Below, piece after piece: positions 47,106 through 59,925 of a stretch of 64,000 nt of DNA. Both the position numbers and the translations under genes were made by a program. The stretch is from the NCBI GenBank assembly GCA_944387895.1, contig CALXGQ010000007.1:1-64000 (forward strand), given 5' to 3'. The notes under the pieces are model-generated. The model was not told the origin of the DNA. It made no database searches and was given only the letters and a program-made list of their open reading frames with translations. The stretch's first letter is position 1, and each line of letters starts with the position of its first letter. Source of the DNA: an uncultured Clostridia bacterium. GTDB lineage: Bacteria > Bacillota > Clostridia > Oscillospirales > QAKW01.

Positions 47106-47738
47106 ATGAATTTCAAACACTATCTTTTTGATCTGGACGGCACGTTGACAGATTCCAGCCCCGGCATCGTCAACTCCGTCCTGTACGCTTTAAAAATGAC
47201 CGGCGCGCCGGTGCTGCCGCGAGAGAAGCTGATGGCCTTTCTCGGCCCCCCGCTGATGGACTCTTTCCGCAACTACTGCGGCGCCTCGGAGGAAGAGGCG
47301 CAGGAGCTACTGCGGCATTACCGGAAATACTATGCGGAGAAAGGCATCTTGGAAAACGCCCTGTATGCGGGGATCCCGGAGCTGCTGGACGCCCTGCACC
47401 GCAGCGGCGTTTCCATCTACATGGCGACCAGCAAACCGGAATACTTCGCCCGCCAGATCGTGGATCATTTCGGGCTGAGCCGTTATTTCGCCTTTATCGG
47501 CGGCAGTACCATGGACGAAACCAGAACCCAAAAGGAGGACGTGATCCGCTATGTTCTGGCCGAAAACGGGCTGGATCCTGCCGACTGCCTGATGATCGGC
47601 GACCGGTATTACGACCTGAACGGCGCCCGGAAGTGCGGCATGATGTGCGCGGCGATGCTTTACGGCTACGGAAGCCGGGAGGAGCTTGCCTCCGCTGATT
47701 TTCTGATCGAAAAACCGCAAGACCTGCTGCGCATCTGA
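47106..47738 (+). CDS. HAD-superfamily phosphatase (phosphoglycolate phosphatase-like)
   Basis: A 210-residue HAD hydrolase with FDLDGTLTDSS (nucleophile and acid Asp), an alpha-helical cap (C1 type), MATSKPEYFARQ and the acidic motif IGDRYYDLNGARKCGM. The best-fitting group is Gph/PpaX-like phosphatases, but substrates in this family cannot be read from sequence. AAAGGAG precedes the ATG. It is one of few plus-strand genes here, with its own promoter and terminator. Confidence 0.9.
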   Translation: MNFKHYLFDLDGTLTDSSPGIVNSVLYALKMTGAPVLPREKLMAFLGPPLMDSFRNYCGASEEEAQELLRHYRKYYAEKGILENALYAGIPELLDALHRSGVSIYMATSKPEYFARQIVDHFGLSRYFAFIGGSTMDETRTQKEDVIRYVLAENGLDPADCLMIGDRYYDLNGARKCGMMCAAMLYGYGSREELASADFLIEKPQDLLRI

Positions 47739-47764
47739 AGCAGGAAAACCACGTTAGCGATGAA

Positions 47765-47800
47765 AACGCCCGCAGCTCCGGGGAGCCGCGGGCGTTTTTT
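47765..47800 (+). terminator. Terminator of the HAD phosphatase gene
   Basis: Stem ACGCCCGC/GCGGGCGT (47766-47795) with an inner paired segment, then TTTTTT. Confidence 0.88.
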
Positions 47801-47841
47801 ATGGACACCGGGCAAACCGGCAAGACCACCTTTCCCGACAA

Positions 47842-47879
47842 AGCAACAAACCCGGCTCCGCCGTTTGAGCGGAACCGGG
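47842..47879 (-). terminator. Likely terminator of the beta-galactosidase gene
   Basis: Interrupted stem CCCGG..CCGC/GCGG..CCGGG (47851-47879), followed on the minus strand by GTTTGTTGC, a weak U-tract. Confidence 0.55.
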
Positions 47880-47944
47880 CCTGTTTTGGGGGGACGACGG
47901 CGCTTGCAAAGCCGCCGCGCCTTTTCAGCCGAAGGCGGATCCTC

Positions 47945-51046
<3,102 letters not shown>

Positions 51047-51102
51047 TCAAATTCGCCAATATTTTTAGATTTCAGCAATATCGTTATAGTTTTCAGAATC
51101 TG

Positions 51103-51131
51103 TTGACATTCCCCAAAAAACCTGATAAAAT
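51103..51131 (+). promoter_or_regulatory. Promoter of the phosphoesterase-propeller gene
   Basis: Perfect -35 TTGACA (51103-51108), a 17-base spacer and TAAAAT (51126-51131). It is divergent from lacZ, with about 200 bases between the starts. Confidence 0.85.
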
Positions 51132-51174
51132 GGCCTTGAACATCCACCATACAGCCGGAACAGGAGGCGTAAAC

Positions 51175-53157
51175 ATGAGGGGCATCAACGGGAAGGTTTT
51201 AAGTAAAAGCGGCGAAAAGCCGCTGGCGGGAATCCCGATCAGCGACGGCAGGAACGTGGTTCTTACCGATCCGGACGGACGCTTTTCTCTTCCGGGCTGG
51301 GAGCGGGCGCGGATGGTATTCGCTTGCGTTTTGACCTTTGGCCGCAGCGACTGGTATCTTCCGCTTCGTCCGGAGCAGGAAAGCTACGATTTTTATCTGG
51401 ATCCGCTGAAAGGAGCAGACGCCTTTTCCTTTCTCCATGTTTCGGATACCGAAATTGAGGACCGCCCCTGCGCTTTTATCCCGTTTTTGCAGAAAACGGC
51501 GGCGGAGCAGCGTCCCGCTTTCTTCTTTCATGCCGGCGATCTCTGCCGAGAGAGCGGCGTGCGGCGCCATTATCTGGCCCTGAACAGCGAGGTTCTGGGC
51601 TGCCCGGTGCGCTTTGCGATCGGCAATCATGATTTCTGCGCCGGGGACTACGGGGAAGCGCTTTATGAAAGCCTTTATGGGCCCGCCTGGTATTCCTTCG
51701 ACTACGGCCGGATCCATTTTATCGTCATGAGCATCGGCAAAGGCGACCATCCCTCCGGTTATCTGCCGGAGGATCAATGGAACTGGCTGGAAAACGACCT
51801 CCGGGCGGCAAAGGGGAAAAAGCTGATCATGATGAACCACACCCATTGCCCCGATCCCGGCTTTATGGCAAATACCGGCAGGGGAACCGTTGATTTTCCC
51901 GGTCTGGGGCTGCTGGCCTGGTGCTTCGGCCACTACCATATCCAGATGGCCCACGAATACGGCGGGATCCTCAAAATCTGCGGATCCACGGCAGACAGCG
52001 GCGGCATCGACTCCTCCCCGAGCGGGATCCGGAAAGTCAGCGTCCGGGGGGATAAGCTCCAAACAACGGTTCTCTACAACCAGAAAAAATACCGGGCAGA
52101 GAAGCCCCTCTGGAGCCGCAAGCTGCCCGGCCAAATTCAGTTTTCGGCGCTGATGGCCGCGGGAGACGACCTGATCCTCTGCACCGGCGACGACGGATTC
52201 CCCAAGAACTGCGGCGTCTTTTGCCTTAGTGGAAAAGACGGCAGCGTCCTCTGGAATTTCCCCACAGAGAACGGGATTTACAATCATGCCGCCCGCGCCG
52301 CCGGGAAAATCTACGTTCAGGACAGCAAAGGAACGCTCTACTGCCTGAGTGAGGAGCGGGGAGCGCTGCTCTGGAAAACCCGGTCGCCCCTTTCCGCCCT
52401 CGGATTTACCCGTTCCGGCGTCACCGCGGCGGAGGGGAAAATCCTCGCGGGCGGGCCGGATCGGATCTCGGCCTATGATCCAGCCACCGGCGCGCCCCTC
52501 TGGAGAACGGAGCCATGTGGCTGCCAAAATACGCCCGCCCGCTGGATCATCGATAAGGAACGCAACCGGCTGATTGTCGGCGCTCACTGGCTGGCTCTGA
52601 GAGCCTACGATCTGGAAAGCGGCAAGCTCGTCTGGAAGCAGGATTGCCGGGGCTGCTGGTTCCGCAGCTCCACCCCGCTGCTGCGGGACGGAAGGATCTA
52701 TACTTTCGGCCTGGATCGGGCGGTGATTTTAAACGCCGATACCGGCGCGGTGATAACGGAAAAAAGCATCGGCTGCAATATGGACGTCAGCGCGGCGCCG
52801 CTCTGGGACGAAGGCGTTCTCTATGCAGCCAGCTCCGACAGCGGCGTTCTGGTGCTGGATCCGGAGAGCCTGAAGATCCTGCGCCGCTTCCCGGTTGGAC
52901 CCGCGGGGCTTTTTACCGCTCCCTATCAATACGGAAGGCTGCAAACGGTAGAATGCACGCCCCAGATCCAGGGCGATACCCTGATTTTTGCCGCGTCGGA
53001 CGGCGGCGTTTACTTCTACGATAAAAAGACGGCGCTGCTCCGCAGAAGGATCCAGCTGGGTGCGCCCTCCGTCACAACGCCCCTGCTGACCTCCGGCGGC
53101 ATTGTTACGGCGGATTTTCAAGGCACGGTGCGCAAGTATCAAACGGAAGCGCTCTGA
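51175..53157 (+). CDS. Calcineurin-like phosphoesterase fused to a PQQ-type beta-propeller
   Basis: A 660-residue protein. The first 75 or so residues look like a carboxypeptidase-regulatory-type beta domain (DGRNVVLTDPDGRFSLPG). Next comes a metallophosphoesterase domain, about 80-300 (LHVSDTEI, FFHAGDL, IGNHDF, MMNHTHC, GHYHIQM). The rest holds about six to seven PQQ/WD-like blades (GSVLWNFPTENGIYNHA, GALLWKT, GAPLWRTEP, GKLVWKQD). Metal ligands are kept except that the first motif is D-x-E where D-x-H is usual. No signal peptide is seen. Substrate unknown. AGGAGG precedes ATG 51175; the frame upstream is not coding. Confidence 0.85.
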   Translation: MRGINGKVLSKSGEKPLAGIPISDGRNVVLTDPDGRFSLPGWERARMVFACVLTFGRSDWYLPLRPEQESYDFYLDPLKGADAFSFLHVSDTEIEDRPCAFIPFLQKTAAEQRPAFFFHAGDLCRESGVRRHYLALNSEVLGCPVRFAIGNHDFCAGDYGEALYESLYGPAWYSFDYGRIHFIVMSIGKGDHPSGYLPEDQWNWLENDLRAAKGKKLIMMNHTHCPDPGFMANTGRGTVDFPGLGLLAWCFGHYHIQMAHEYGGILKICGSTADSGGIDSSPSGIRKVSVRGDKLQTTVLYNQKKYRAEKPLWSRKLPGQIQFSALMAAGDDLILCTGDDGFPKNCGVFCLSGKDGSVLWNFPTENGIYNHAARAAGKIYVQDSKGTLYCLSEERGALLWKTRSPLSALGFTRSGVTAAEGKILAGGPDRISAYDPATGAPLWRTEPCGCQNTPARWIIDKERNRLIVGAHWLALRAYDLESGKLVWKQDCRGCWFRSSTPLLRDGRIYTFGLDRAVILNADTGAVITEKSIGCNMDVSAAPLWDEGVLYAASSDSGVLVLDPESLKILRRFPVGPAGLFTAPYQYGRLQTVECTPQIQGDTLIFAASDGGVYFYDKKTALLRRRIQLGAPSVTTPLLTSGGIVTADFQGTVRKYQTEAL

Positions 53158-53204
53158 GCAGGGAGCCCTTTCGCAGGGTTCCTGCGATCACGCCGGATCC
53201 GGCA

Positions 53205-53252
53205 ATCAAAAACGCGCATGATGCGTTTATCCGCATCATGCGCGTTTTTTCA
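53205..53252. terminator. Bidirectional terminator between the phosphoesterase gene and fhs
   Basis: Stem AACGCGCATGATGCG/CGCATCATGCGCGTT (53212-53247) with T-runs on both strands. Confidence 0.92.
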
Positions 53253-53255
53253 TTT

Positions 53256-54932
53256 TTAGAAAAGCCCGGAAATCACGCCGTTTTCATCCACGTCGATCTG
53301 CTCGGCCGCCGGTCTTTTGGGCAGGCCGGGCATCGTCATGATCTCGCCGGTCAGCGCCACGACAAATCCCGCTCCGGCGGAAATTTTCACGTTCCGTACC
53401 GTTACGATGAAATCATCGGGCGCACCCAGCTTCCCGGGATCGTCGGAAAAGCTGTACTGGGTTTTGGCCATGCAGACCGGCAATCCGCCGTACCCCAGCT
53501 CCATAAGGCGATCCAGCTGTTTTTGCGCCGCCGGAAGAATCTGCACGCCTGCGCCCCGATAGATCCGGGTAACGATCGCTTCGATCTTTTCCGAGAGCGT
53601 CATATCGTCGACATAGCTGAAGGTAAAATCGCCCTTCTCTTCCTCACACAACCGCACCACCTCGCGGGCAAGCGCCTCGCCGCCCGCTCCGCCCTCGCTC
53701 CAGACGGTAGAGAGAACGGCGCGGACGCCCTGTTCCCTGCATTTTTCGATCAGGAACCCGGTTTCAGCCGCCGAATCGGTCGGGAACTGATTCACCGCAA
53801 CCACGCAGGGCAGCCGGTAAACGTCGCGGATATTGGAAACGTGCCGCAGGAGATTGGGAAGCCCCCGCTCCAGAGCCTCCAGATTCTCCTCGCCCAGCGC
53901 GGATTTTTCCAGCCCGCCGTGCATCTTCAGCGCCCGGATGGTCGCAACGATCACCACCGCGTTCGGCGTCAGCCCCGCCATGCGGCATTTGATATCCAGG
54001 AATTTTTCCGCGCCGAGATCCGCGCCGAAGCCCGCCTCGGTAACGGCATAATCCCCCATCTTCAACGCCATGCGCGTGGCGATCACGGAATTGCAGCCGT
54101 GGGCAATATTGGCAAAGGGGCCGCCGTGAACAAAGGCGGGCGTACCCTCAAGGGTCTGAACAAGATTGGGCTTGAGCGCGTCCTTCAAAAGCGCCGCCAT
54201 GGCGCCCTGCGCCTTCAGCTGGCCGCAGGTGACAGGCTGATCATCATAAGTATAACCCACGATGATGCGGGCAAGCCGTTCCTTCAGATCGGAAATGCTC
54301 TCGGAAAGGCAAAGCACCGCCATGATCTCGCTGGCAACGGTGATGTCAAAGCCGTCCTCCCGGGGAACCCCCTGCAGCCGTCCGCCAAGACCGTCTACCA
54401 CGTTGCGCAGCTGCCGGTCGTTCATATCGACGCAGCGCTTCCAGGTGATCTTCTTTACGTCGATCCCCAGCTCGTTGCCCTGCTGAATGTGGTTATCCAG
54501 CATGGCGGCAAGCAGATTGTTGGCCGCTCCGATGGCATGAAAATCCCCGGTGAAATGAAGGTTGATATCTTCCATCGGCACGACCTGCGCATATCCGCCG
54601 CCTGCGGCGCCGCCCTTGATGCCGAAAACCGGCCCCAGCGACGGCTCCCGCAAGGCAACTGTTACGTCCTTGCCGATGCGGCGCAGCCCGTCGGCCAGCC
54701 CGATCGTCGTTGTGGTCTTTCCCTCCCCCGCCGGCGTAGGCGTAATGGCCGTCACCAGAATCAGTTTGCCGTCCGGCCGCCGGGTTTCCTTCAGCAGGGA
54801 GAGATCCACCTTCGCCTTATATTTCCCATAATGCTCCAGATACTCCTCCCCCACATGGGCGGCCGCCGCTATTTCGGAAATCGGCTTCATTTGGCATCGC
54901 TGCGCAATCTCGATATCGGATAAATAAGCCAT
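53256..54932 (-). CDS. fhs: Formate--tetrahydrofolate ligase
   Basis: A 558-residue enzyme that makes 10-formyl-THF from formate, THF and ATP. It has the P-loop [38 protein letters not shown] and [13 protein letters not shown]. As the last gene of the purine operon (13 bases after purL) it supplies the cofactor for PurN and the AICAR transformylase, both encoded in the same operon. Confidence 0.98.
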   Translation of the reverse strand: MAYLSDIEIAQRCQMKPISEIAAAAHVGEEYLEHYGKYKAKVDLSLLKETRRPDGKLILVTAITPTPAGEGKTTTTIGLADGLRRIGKDVTVALREPSLGPVFGIKGGAAGGGYAQVVPMEDINLHFTGDFHAIGAANNLLAAMLDNHIQQGNELGIDVKKITWKRCVDMNDRQLRNVVDGLGGRLQGVPREDGFDITVASEIMAVLCLSESISDLKERLARIIVGYTYDDQPVTCGQLKAQGAMAALLKDALKPNLVQTLEGTPAFVHGGPFANIAHGCNSVIATRMALKMGDYAVTEAGFGADLGAEKFLDIKCRMAGLTPNAVVIVATIRALKMHGGLEKSALGEENLEALERGLPNLLRHVSNIRDVYRLPCVVAVNQFPTDSAAETGFLIEKCREQGVRAVLSTVWSEGGAGGEALAREVVRLCEEEKGDFTFSYVDDMTLSEKIEAIVTRIYRGAGVQILPAAQKQLDRLMELGYGGLPVCMAKTQYSFSDDPGKLGAPDDFIVTVRNVKISAGAGFVVALTGEIMTMPGLPKRPAAEQIDVDENGVISGLF

Positions 54933-54945
54933 ACGCTCTTACTCC

Positions 54946-57900
54946 TTATTTTTTAAAATATTCTACCGCCGAACGGAACATCTGCATATCATATTTTCCC
55001 GCCACGTTTTTATATAGGTTCTTCCCAATCCGTTCCGAATGACCCATCTTGCCGAAAACCCGGCCGTCGGGCGAGGTGATCCCCTCAACGGCGAAACAGG
55101 AATTATTGGGATTAAAGGCCACGTCGGACGTGGCGTTCCCCGCCAGATCCACATACTGGGTGGCGATCTGGCCGTTTTGCGCCAGGCGGCGGATCAGCGC
55201 TTCGTCCGCCAGGAACCGGCCTTCCCCGTGAGAGATGGGAACGGTGTAGATCTCCCCCACCTCCGTGGCCGCAAGCCAGGGCGACTTATTGGAAACAACC
55301 CGCGTGCGCACCAGCCGCGACTGATGGCGGGCAATGGTATTGAAGGTCAGCGTGGGGCAGCTTTCATCGGTATCCATGATTTTGCCGTAGGGAACCAGCC
55401 CCAGCTTGATCAGAGCCTGAAATCCGTTGCAGATGCCCAGCATCAGACCGTCGCGGTTCTCCAGAAGGTCGGTGACGCCGGCGCGCACCGCCGCGTTCCG
55501 GAAAAAGGCCGTGATAAACTTGCCGGATCCATCCGGCTCATCGCCGCCGGAAAATCCTCCGGGGACGAAGATCATCTGCGCCGTTTTCAGTTCTGCGGCA
55601 AACCCCTCGATGCTGCGGGCAATGCCCTCCGCCGTCCTGTTGTTGATGACAAGGATCCGGGCGTCGGCGCCCGCGTCGCGCATGGCGCGCGCGCTGTCGT
55701 ACTCACAGTTGGTGCCCGGAAACACCGGAATCAGCACCTTCGGCTTCGCCGTGCGGACAGCAGGAGCAACCCGCTTTTCGGCTTTATAGGAAAAGGTTTC
55801 CATCGGCTGCGCGCCGTGGTCGATATTGCAGGAATAGACGCTTTCAAGCTTGCCTTCATAGATCCGCTGCAGCTCCGCAAGCGCCACCGATTCATCGCCG
55901 CGGGTCAGAACCGGCTCTTCCGTTACCGTTCCGATCAGCAGCCCTTCCGTATCCTCTGTTACCTCCAGCAGGAAAGAGCCATACCGGTATTCAAAAAACG
56001 TATCCAGCGGCAATTCCTCAAACCGGAAGCCATATCCTTCGCCCAGGCACATCTTCATCACCGCCTCGGCGATGCCGCCGTATCCCGGCGTATAGGCAGT
56101 TACCGCCCTGCCGCTCTGCAGAAGCCCGTAGACGGTATCGTAAAGCCGGAGAAGCGATCCCGGCTCGGGCAGATGGTCGCGGTTATACTCCGGCGCAAGG
56201 AGAATCACCCTGTTGCCGGCTTTCTTAAAGTGGTTGGGCGTGATCTCTGCGGCCTTGCCCGTTGTGACGGCGAAGGAAACAAGCGTCGGCGGAACGTCCA
56301 GCTTCTCAAAGGTTCCGCTCATGGAATCCTTGCCGCCGATGGCGGCGATCCCCAGATCCTTCTGCGCCTCAAAGGCGCCCAGCAGCGCGGCCAGCGGCTT
56401 GCCCCAGCGTTTTCCGTCCTTCCCGGGGCGCTCAAAATATTCCTGGAAGGTCAGATAGACGTCCTCAAATTTTGCACCGGTCGCAATCAGCTTGGAAACC
56501 GATTCCACCACCGCAAGATACGCGCCGTGATAGGGGCTTTTTTCCGCGATATACGGATTATAGCCCCAGGCCATGAGCGAGACATCGTCGGTATGCTTTT
56601 CCTCCATGGATATCAGCTGAACCATCGCCTGAACAGGGGTCTGCTGGTATTTGCCGCCGAAGGGCATCAGAACGCCGCCGGCGCCGATGGTGGAATCAAA
56701 ACGCTCGGAAAGGCCGCGCTTGGAGCATACGTTCAGATCGCCGGCCGTTGCTCTGAGCAATCCGGCAAAATCGCCGGCGCCGATCTGCTTCTGATAGCAG
56801 GAGGGCGCGGCGGGGGTTACGTCGATATGCTTTTCCGCGCCGTTGGAGTTGAGGAAGGCGCGGCTGATATCCACGATCACACGTCCGTTCCATTCCATCA
56901 CCAGCCGCGGCTCCCCGGTCACAACCGCCACAACCGTCGCTTCCAGATTCTCGCCGTCCGCCAGCTCCATGAACCGGTCGGCGTCGCCGGCTTCCACCAC
57001 AACCGCCATCCGCTCCTGCGATTCGCTGATGGCCAGCTCGGTGCCGTCCAGACCGTCGTATTTCTTCGGCACGGCGTTCAGATTGATGCGCAGCCCGTCC
57101 GCCAGCTCGCCGATCGCAACCGATACGCCGCCGGCGCCGAAGTCGTTGCAGCGCTTGATCATGCGGCAGGCTTCCCGGTTGCGGAAAAGACGCTGCAGCT
57201 TGCGTTCCTCAGGCGCGTTGCCCTTTTGAACCTCGGCGCCGCAGCTTTCCAGAGAATGAAGGGTATGGGATTTGGAAGATCCTGTTGCTCCGCCGCAGCC
57301 GTCGCGGCCGGTACGACCGCCCAGCAGGATCACCACGTCCCCGGGCTCCGGGCAGGAGCGCCTTACGTTTTCGGCGGGTGCGGCAGCAATCACCGCGCCG
57401 ATCTCCATCCGCTTGGCTGCGTAGCCTTCGTGATAAAGCTCATCCACAATGCCGGTGGCCAGCCCGATCTGGTTCCCGTAGGAGGAGTAGCCCGCGGCAG
57501 CCGTAGTGACGATCTTGCGCTGGGGCAGCTTGCCCTCCATCGTTTCCGCCACCGGCTTCAGCGGATCGGCGGCGCCGGTTACCCGCATGGCGCCGTATAC
57601 ATAGGATCGCCCGGAAAGGGGATCGCGGATGGCGCCGCCGATACAGGTGGCGGCGCCGCCGAAAGGCTCGATTTCCGTGGGATGATTATGGGTTTCGTTT
57701 TTGAAAAGCAGGAGCCACGGTTCTTTTTTGCCATCGGCCTCCACTTCCATTTTCACGGTGCAGGCATTGATCTCTTCCGATTCATCCAGCTTCTCCAGCT
57801 TGCCCTGCTTTTTCAGATATTTGGCGGCCAGCGTTGCAAGATCCATCAGATTCACAGGTTTGGTGCGCCCCAGCTCTCTGCGGACGGCAAGATAATCGTC

Positions 57901-58635
57901 ATAGGCCCGCTCCAGCAGCGGATCTTCAAAGCGCACCGAATCGATCGTCGTCAGAAAAGTCGTATGGCGGCAATGATCCGACCAATAGGTATCGATCATG
58001 CGGATCTCGGTAATGGTGGGGTCCCTGCCCTCCTCCCGGAAATAGGCCTGACAAAAAGCAATGTCGTCGCAGTCCATGGCCAGCCCGTAACGCGCCACAA
58101 AATCTGCCAGCCCGGCTTGATCCAGCGCAAGAAATCCGGTCAAGGTTTCCACCGTTTCCGGGAGGGCGTACTCCGCCGCCAGCGTTTCCGGGAGCGCAAG
58201 ATCCGCCTCCCGGGACTCCACCGGATTGATCACGCTTTTCTTGATGGTTTGCACTTCATCGGCGCTGAGAGCGCCGTAAAGTAAATATACTTTAGCGGTT
58301 TTCACCACCGGGCGTTCGCCCTGGGAGATGATCTGGATGCACTGCGCGGCGGAATCGGCGCGCTGATCAAACTGACCGGGCAGCGGCTCTACTGCAAAAA
58401 CCACCGCGCCCTGAGCGTCCACCGCATCGGAAACCTGATCCAACTGCGGCTCGGAAAATACGGTGCCCACGGCGTAGTCAAAAAGCTCTTTTTCGATGTT
58501 CTCCACATCGTAGCGATTGATTACCCGCACCTTTTCAAGAGATTTGATCTGCAAAATATGACGCACTTCATAGCGAAGATCCCGGGCTTCATTGGCAAGC
58601 TCCGGTTTTTTTTCAACGTAGATACGATAGACCAT
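54946..58635 (-). CDS. purL: Phosphoribosylformylglycinamidine synthase, single chain
   Basis: A 1229-residue PurL that converts FGAR to FGAM with glutamine and ATP. It is the long one-chain form: linker and two AIRS-like halves (FLTTIDSVRFEDP, FKNETHNHPTEIEPFGGAATCIGGAIRDPLSGR; VAIGELADGL), and a C-terminal class I glutaminase (FVPGGFSGGDEPDGSG, nucleophile Cys in GICNGFQALIKLG, and SHGEGRF). No purS or purQ is needed. It shares one base with the purD stop. Confidence 0.97.
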   Translation of the reverse strand: MVYRIYVEKKPELANEARDLRYEVRHILQIKSLEKVRVINRYDVENIEKELFDYAVGTVFSEPQLDQVSDAVDAQGAVVFAVEPLPGQFDQRADSAAQCIQIISQGERPVVKTAKVYLLYGALSADEVQTIKKSVINPVESREADLALPETLAAEYALPETVETLTGFLALDQAGLADFVARYGLAMDCDDIAFCQAYFREEGRDPTITEIRMIDTYWSDHCRHTTFLTTIDSVRFEDPLLERAYDDYLAVRRELGRTKPVNLMDLATLAAKYLKKQGKLEKLDESEEINACTVKMEVEADGKKEPWLLLFKNETHNHPTEIEPFGGAATCIGGAIRDPLSGRSYVYGAMRVTGAADPLKPVAETMEGKLPQRKIVTTAAAGYSSYGNQIGLATGIVDELYHEGYAAKRMEIGAVIAAAPAENVRRSCPEPGDVVILLGGRTGRDGCGGATGSSKSHTLHSLESCGAEVQKGNAPEERKLQRLFRNREACRMIKRCNDFGAGGVSVAIGELADGLRINLNAVPKKYDGLDGTELAISESQERMAVVVEAGDADRFMELADGENLEATVVAVVTGEPRLVMEWNGRVIVDISRAFLNSNGAEKHIDVTPAAPSCYQKQIGAGDFAGLLRATAGDLNVCSKRGLSERFDSTIGAGGVLMPFGGKYQQTPVQAMVQLISMEEKHTDDVSLMAWGYNPYIAEKSPYHGAYLAVVESVSKLIATGAKFEDVYLTFQEYFERPGKDGKRWGKPLAALLGAFEAQKDLGIAAIGGKDSMSGTFEKLDVPPTLVSFAVTTGKAAEITPNHFKKAGNRVILLAPEYNRDHLPEPGSLLRLYDTVYGLLQSGRAVTAYTPGYGGIAEAVMKMCLGEGYGFRFEELPLDTFFEYRYGSFLLEVTEDTEGLLIGTVTEEPVLTRGDESVALAELQRIYEGKLESVYSCNIDHGAQPMETFSYKAEKRVAPAVRTAKPKVLIPVFPGTNCEYDSARAMRDAGADARILVINNRTAEGIARSIEGFAAELKTAQMIFVPGGFSGGDEPDGSGKFITAFFRNAAVRAGVTDLLENRDGLMLGICNGFQALIKLGLVPYGKIMDTDESCPTLTFNTIARHQSRLVRTRVVSNKSPWLAATEVGEIYTVPISHGEGRFLADEALIRRLAQNGQIATQYVDLAGNATSDVAFNPNNSCFAVEGITSPDGRVFGKMGHSERIGKNLYKNVAGKYDMQMFRSAVEYFKK

Positions 58636-59906
58636 TAGTTCTCCTTTCCGGCAAGCAGAGCCCGCCGCCCGATATCCCGGCGGTAAAATGAATGGGCGAA
58701 AGATATTTTTTCAACCTTGCCATATGCGGCGCTGATCGCCGCTTCCAGCGTATCCGCAACGGCGACGACGCCCAGAACGCGCCCGCCGGCGGTGTAAAGC
58801 TTTCCGCTTTCCAGCCTGGCTCCAGCCACAAAGACATCCTCTTTAAGGGCGGGAGGGATTTGCAGCTCAAACCCGGTTTCGTATTTCCCGGGGTATCCCT
58901 CCGAGGCCATGACAACGCAGCAGGCGCACCGGTCGCTGAACCGGACTTCGGTATCGGCCAGCCTGCCGTTTGTCACCGCCTGCATCACGGTGAGCAGGTC
59001 GCTTTCCAGCAGGGGGAGCACCACCTGCGTTTCCGGATCGCCGAACCGACAGTTGTATTCGATCACCTTCGGGCCCTCCGGCGTCAGCATCAGGCCGAAA
59101 TAAAGGCAGCCCCTGAACGGGCGTCCCTCCGCCTTCATGGCGCGGATCGTGGGAAGAAAGATCTTCTCCATGCACGCCTGCGCCACCTCCGGCGTATAAT
59201 ACGGGTTCGGCGCGACCGTTCCCATCCCGCCGGTATTCAGGCCGCGGTCGCCGTCCAGCGCGCGCTTATGATCCATGGAGGAGATCATGGGCACCACCGT
59301 TTCTCCGTCGGTAAAGGACAGGACGGAAACCTCCGGCCCGGTCAGAAATTCTTCGATCACGACCCGGCTCCCGCTGGCGCCGAAAATCTGATCCTCCATC
59401 ATCGACCGAACGGCCGCCCGGGCGTCCTCCCGCGTTTCAGCGATGATCACGCCTTTCCCCAGCGCCAGGCCGTCGGCCTTGATCACGGTGGGAACCGGCG
59501 CCGTTTCCAGATAGGCAAGCGCTTCGGCACAATCGGTGAAAACTTCATAAGCGGCGGTCGGAATTCCGTATTTCTTCATGAGATTCTTGGCAAAGACCTT
59601 GCTCCCCTCGATCTCCGCCGCGGCCGCGTTGGGGCCGAAGCAGGGGATCCCCGCTGCGTTCAGCGCGTCCACCGCGCCCAGAACCAGAGGATCGTCCGGC
59701 GCCACCACCGCATAATCGATCTTTTGCTCCTGGGCAAAGGCCACGATCTTCCCGATCTCTTTGGCGCCGATCGGCACCGGCGTAGCATCGGCGGCTATTC
59801 CGCCGTTTCCGGGAAGTGCAAAGATCTCCTCTACCGCAGGATTTTCCTTCAGTTTTTTGATGATCGCGTGTTCGCGGCCTCCGCCGCCCACTACCAGCAG
59901 TTTCAT
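58635..59906 (-). CDS. purD: Phosphoribosylamine--glycine ligase
   Basis: A 423-residue ATP-grasp enzyme that makes GAR. It has MKLLVVGGGGREHAIIKKL at the N-terminus (Rossmann start), KADGLALGKGV, LNTGGMGTVAPNPYY and EYNCRFGDPETQVVLPLL. All are standard PurD features, as is the length. Confidence 0.98.
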   Translation of the reverse strand: MKLLVVGGGGREHAIIKKLKENPAVEEIFALPGNGGIAADATPVPIGAKEIGKIVAFAQEQKIDYAVVAPDDPLVLGAVDALNAAGIPCFGPNAAAAEIEGSKVFAKNLMKKYGIPTAAYEVFTDCAEALAYLETAPVPTVIKADGLALGKGVIIAETREDARAAVRSMMEDQIFGASGSRVVIEEFLTGPEVSVLSFTDGETVVPMISSMDHKRALDGDRGLNTGGMGTVAPNPYYTPEVAQACMEKIFLPTIRAMKAEGRPFRGCLYFGLMLTPEGPKVIEYNCRFGDPETQVVLPLLESDLLTVMQAVTNGRLADTEVRFSDRCACCVVMASEGYPGKYETGFELQIPPALKEDVFVAGARLESGKLYTAGGRVLGVVAVADTLEAAISAAYGKVEKISFAHSFYRRDIGRRALLAGKEN

Positions 59907-59925
59907 TTTTTTCTCCTTAAAACGA

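Noticed and set aside
55039-58284. A 1081-codon open frame on the plus strand
   Set aside because: It is antisense to purL, whose product has all family motifs. GC-rich codon use on the minus strand leaves the opposite frame open.
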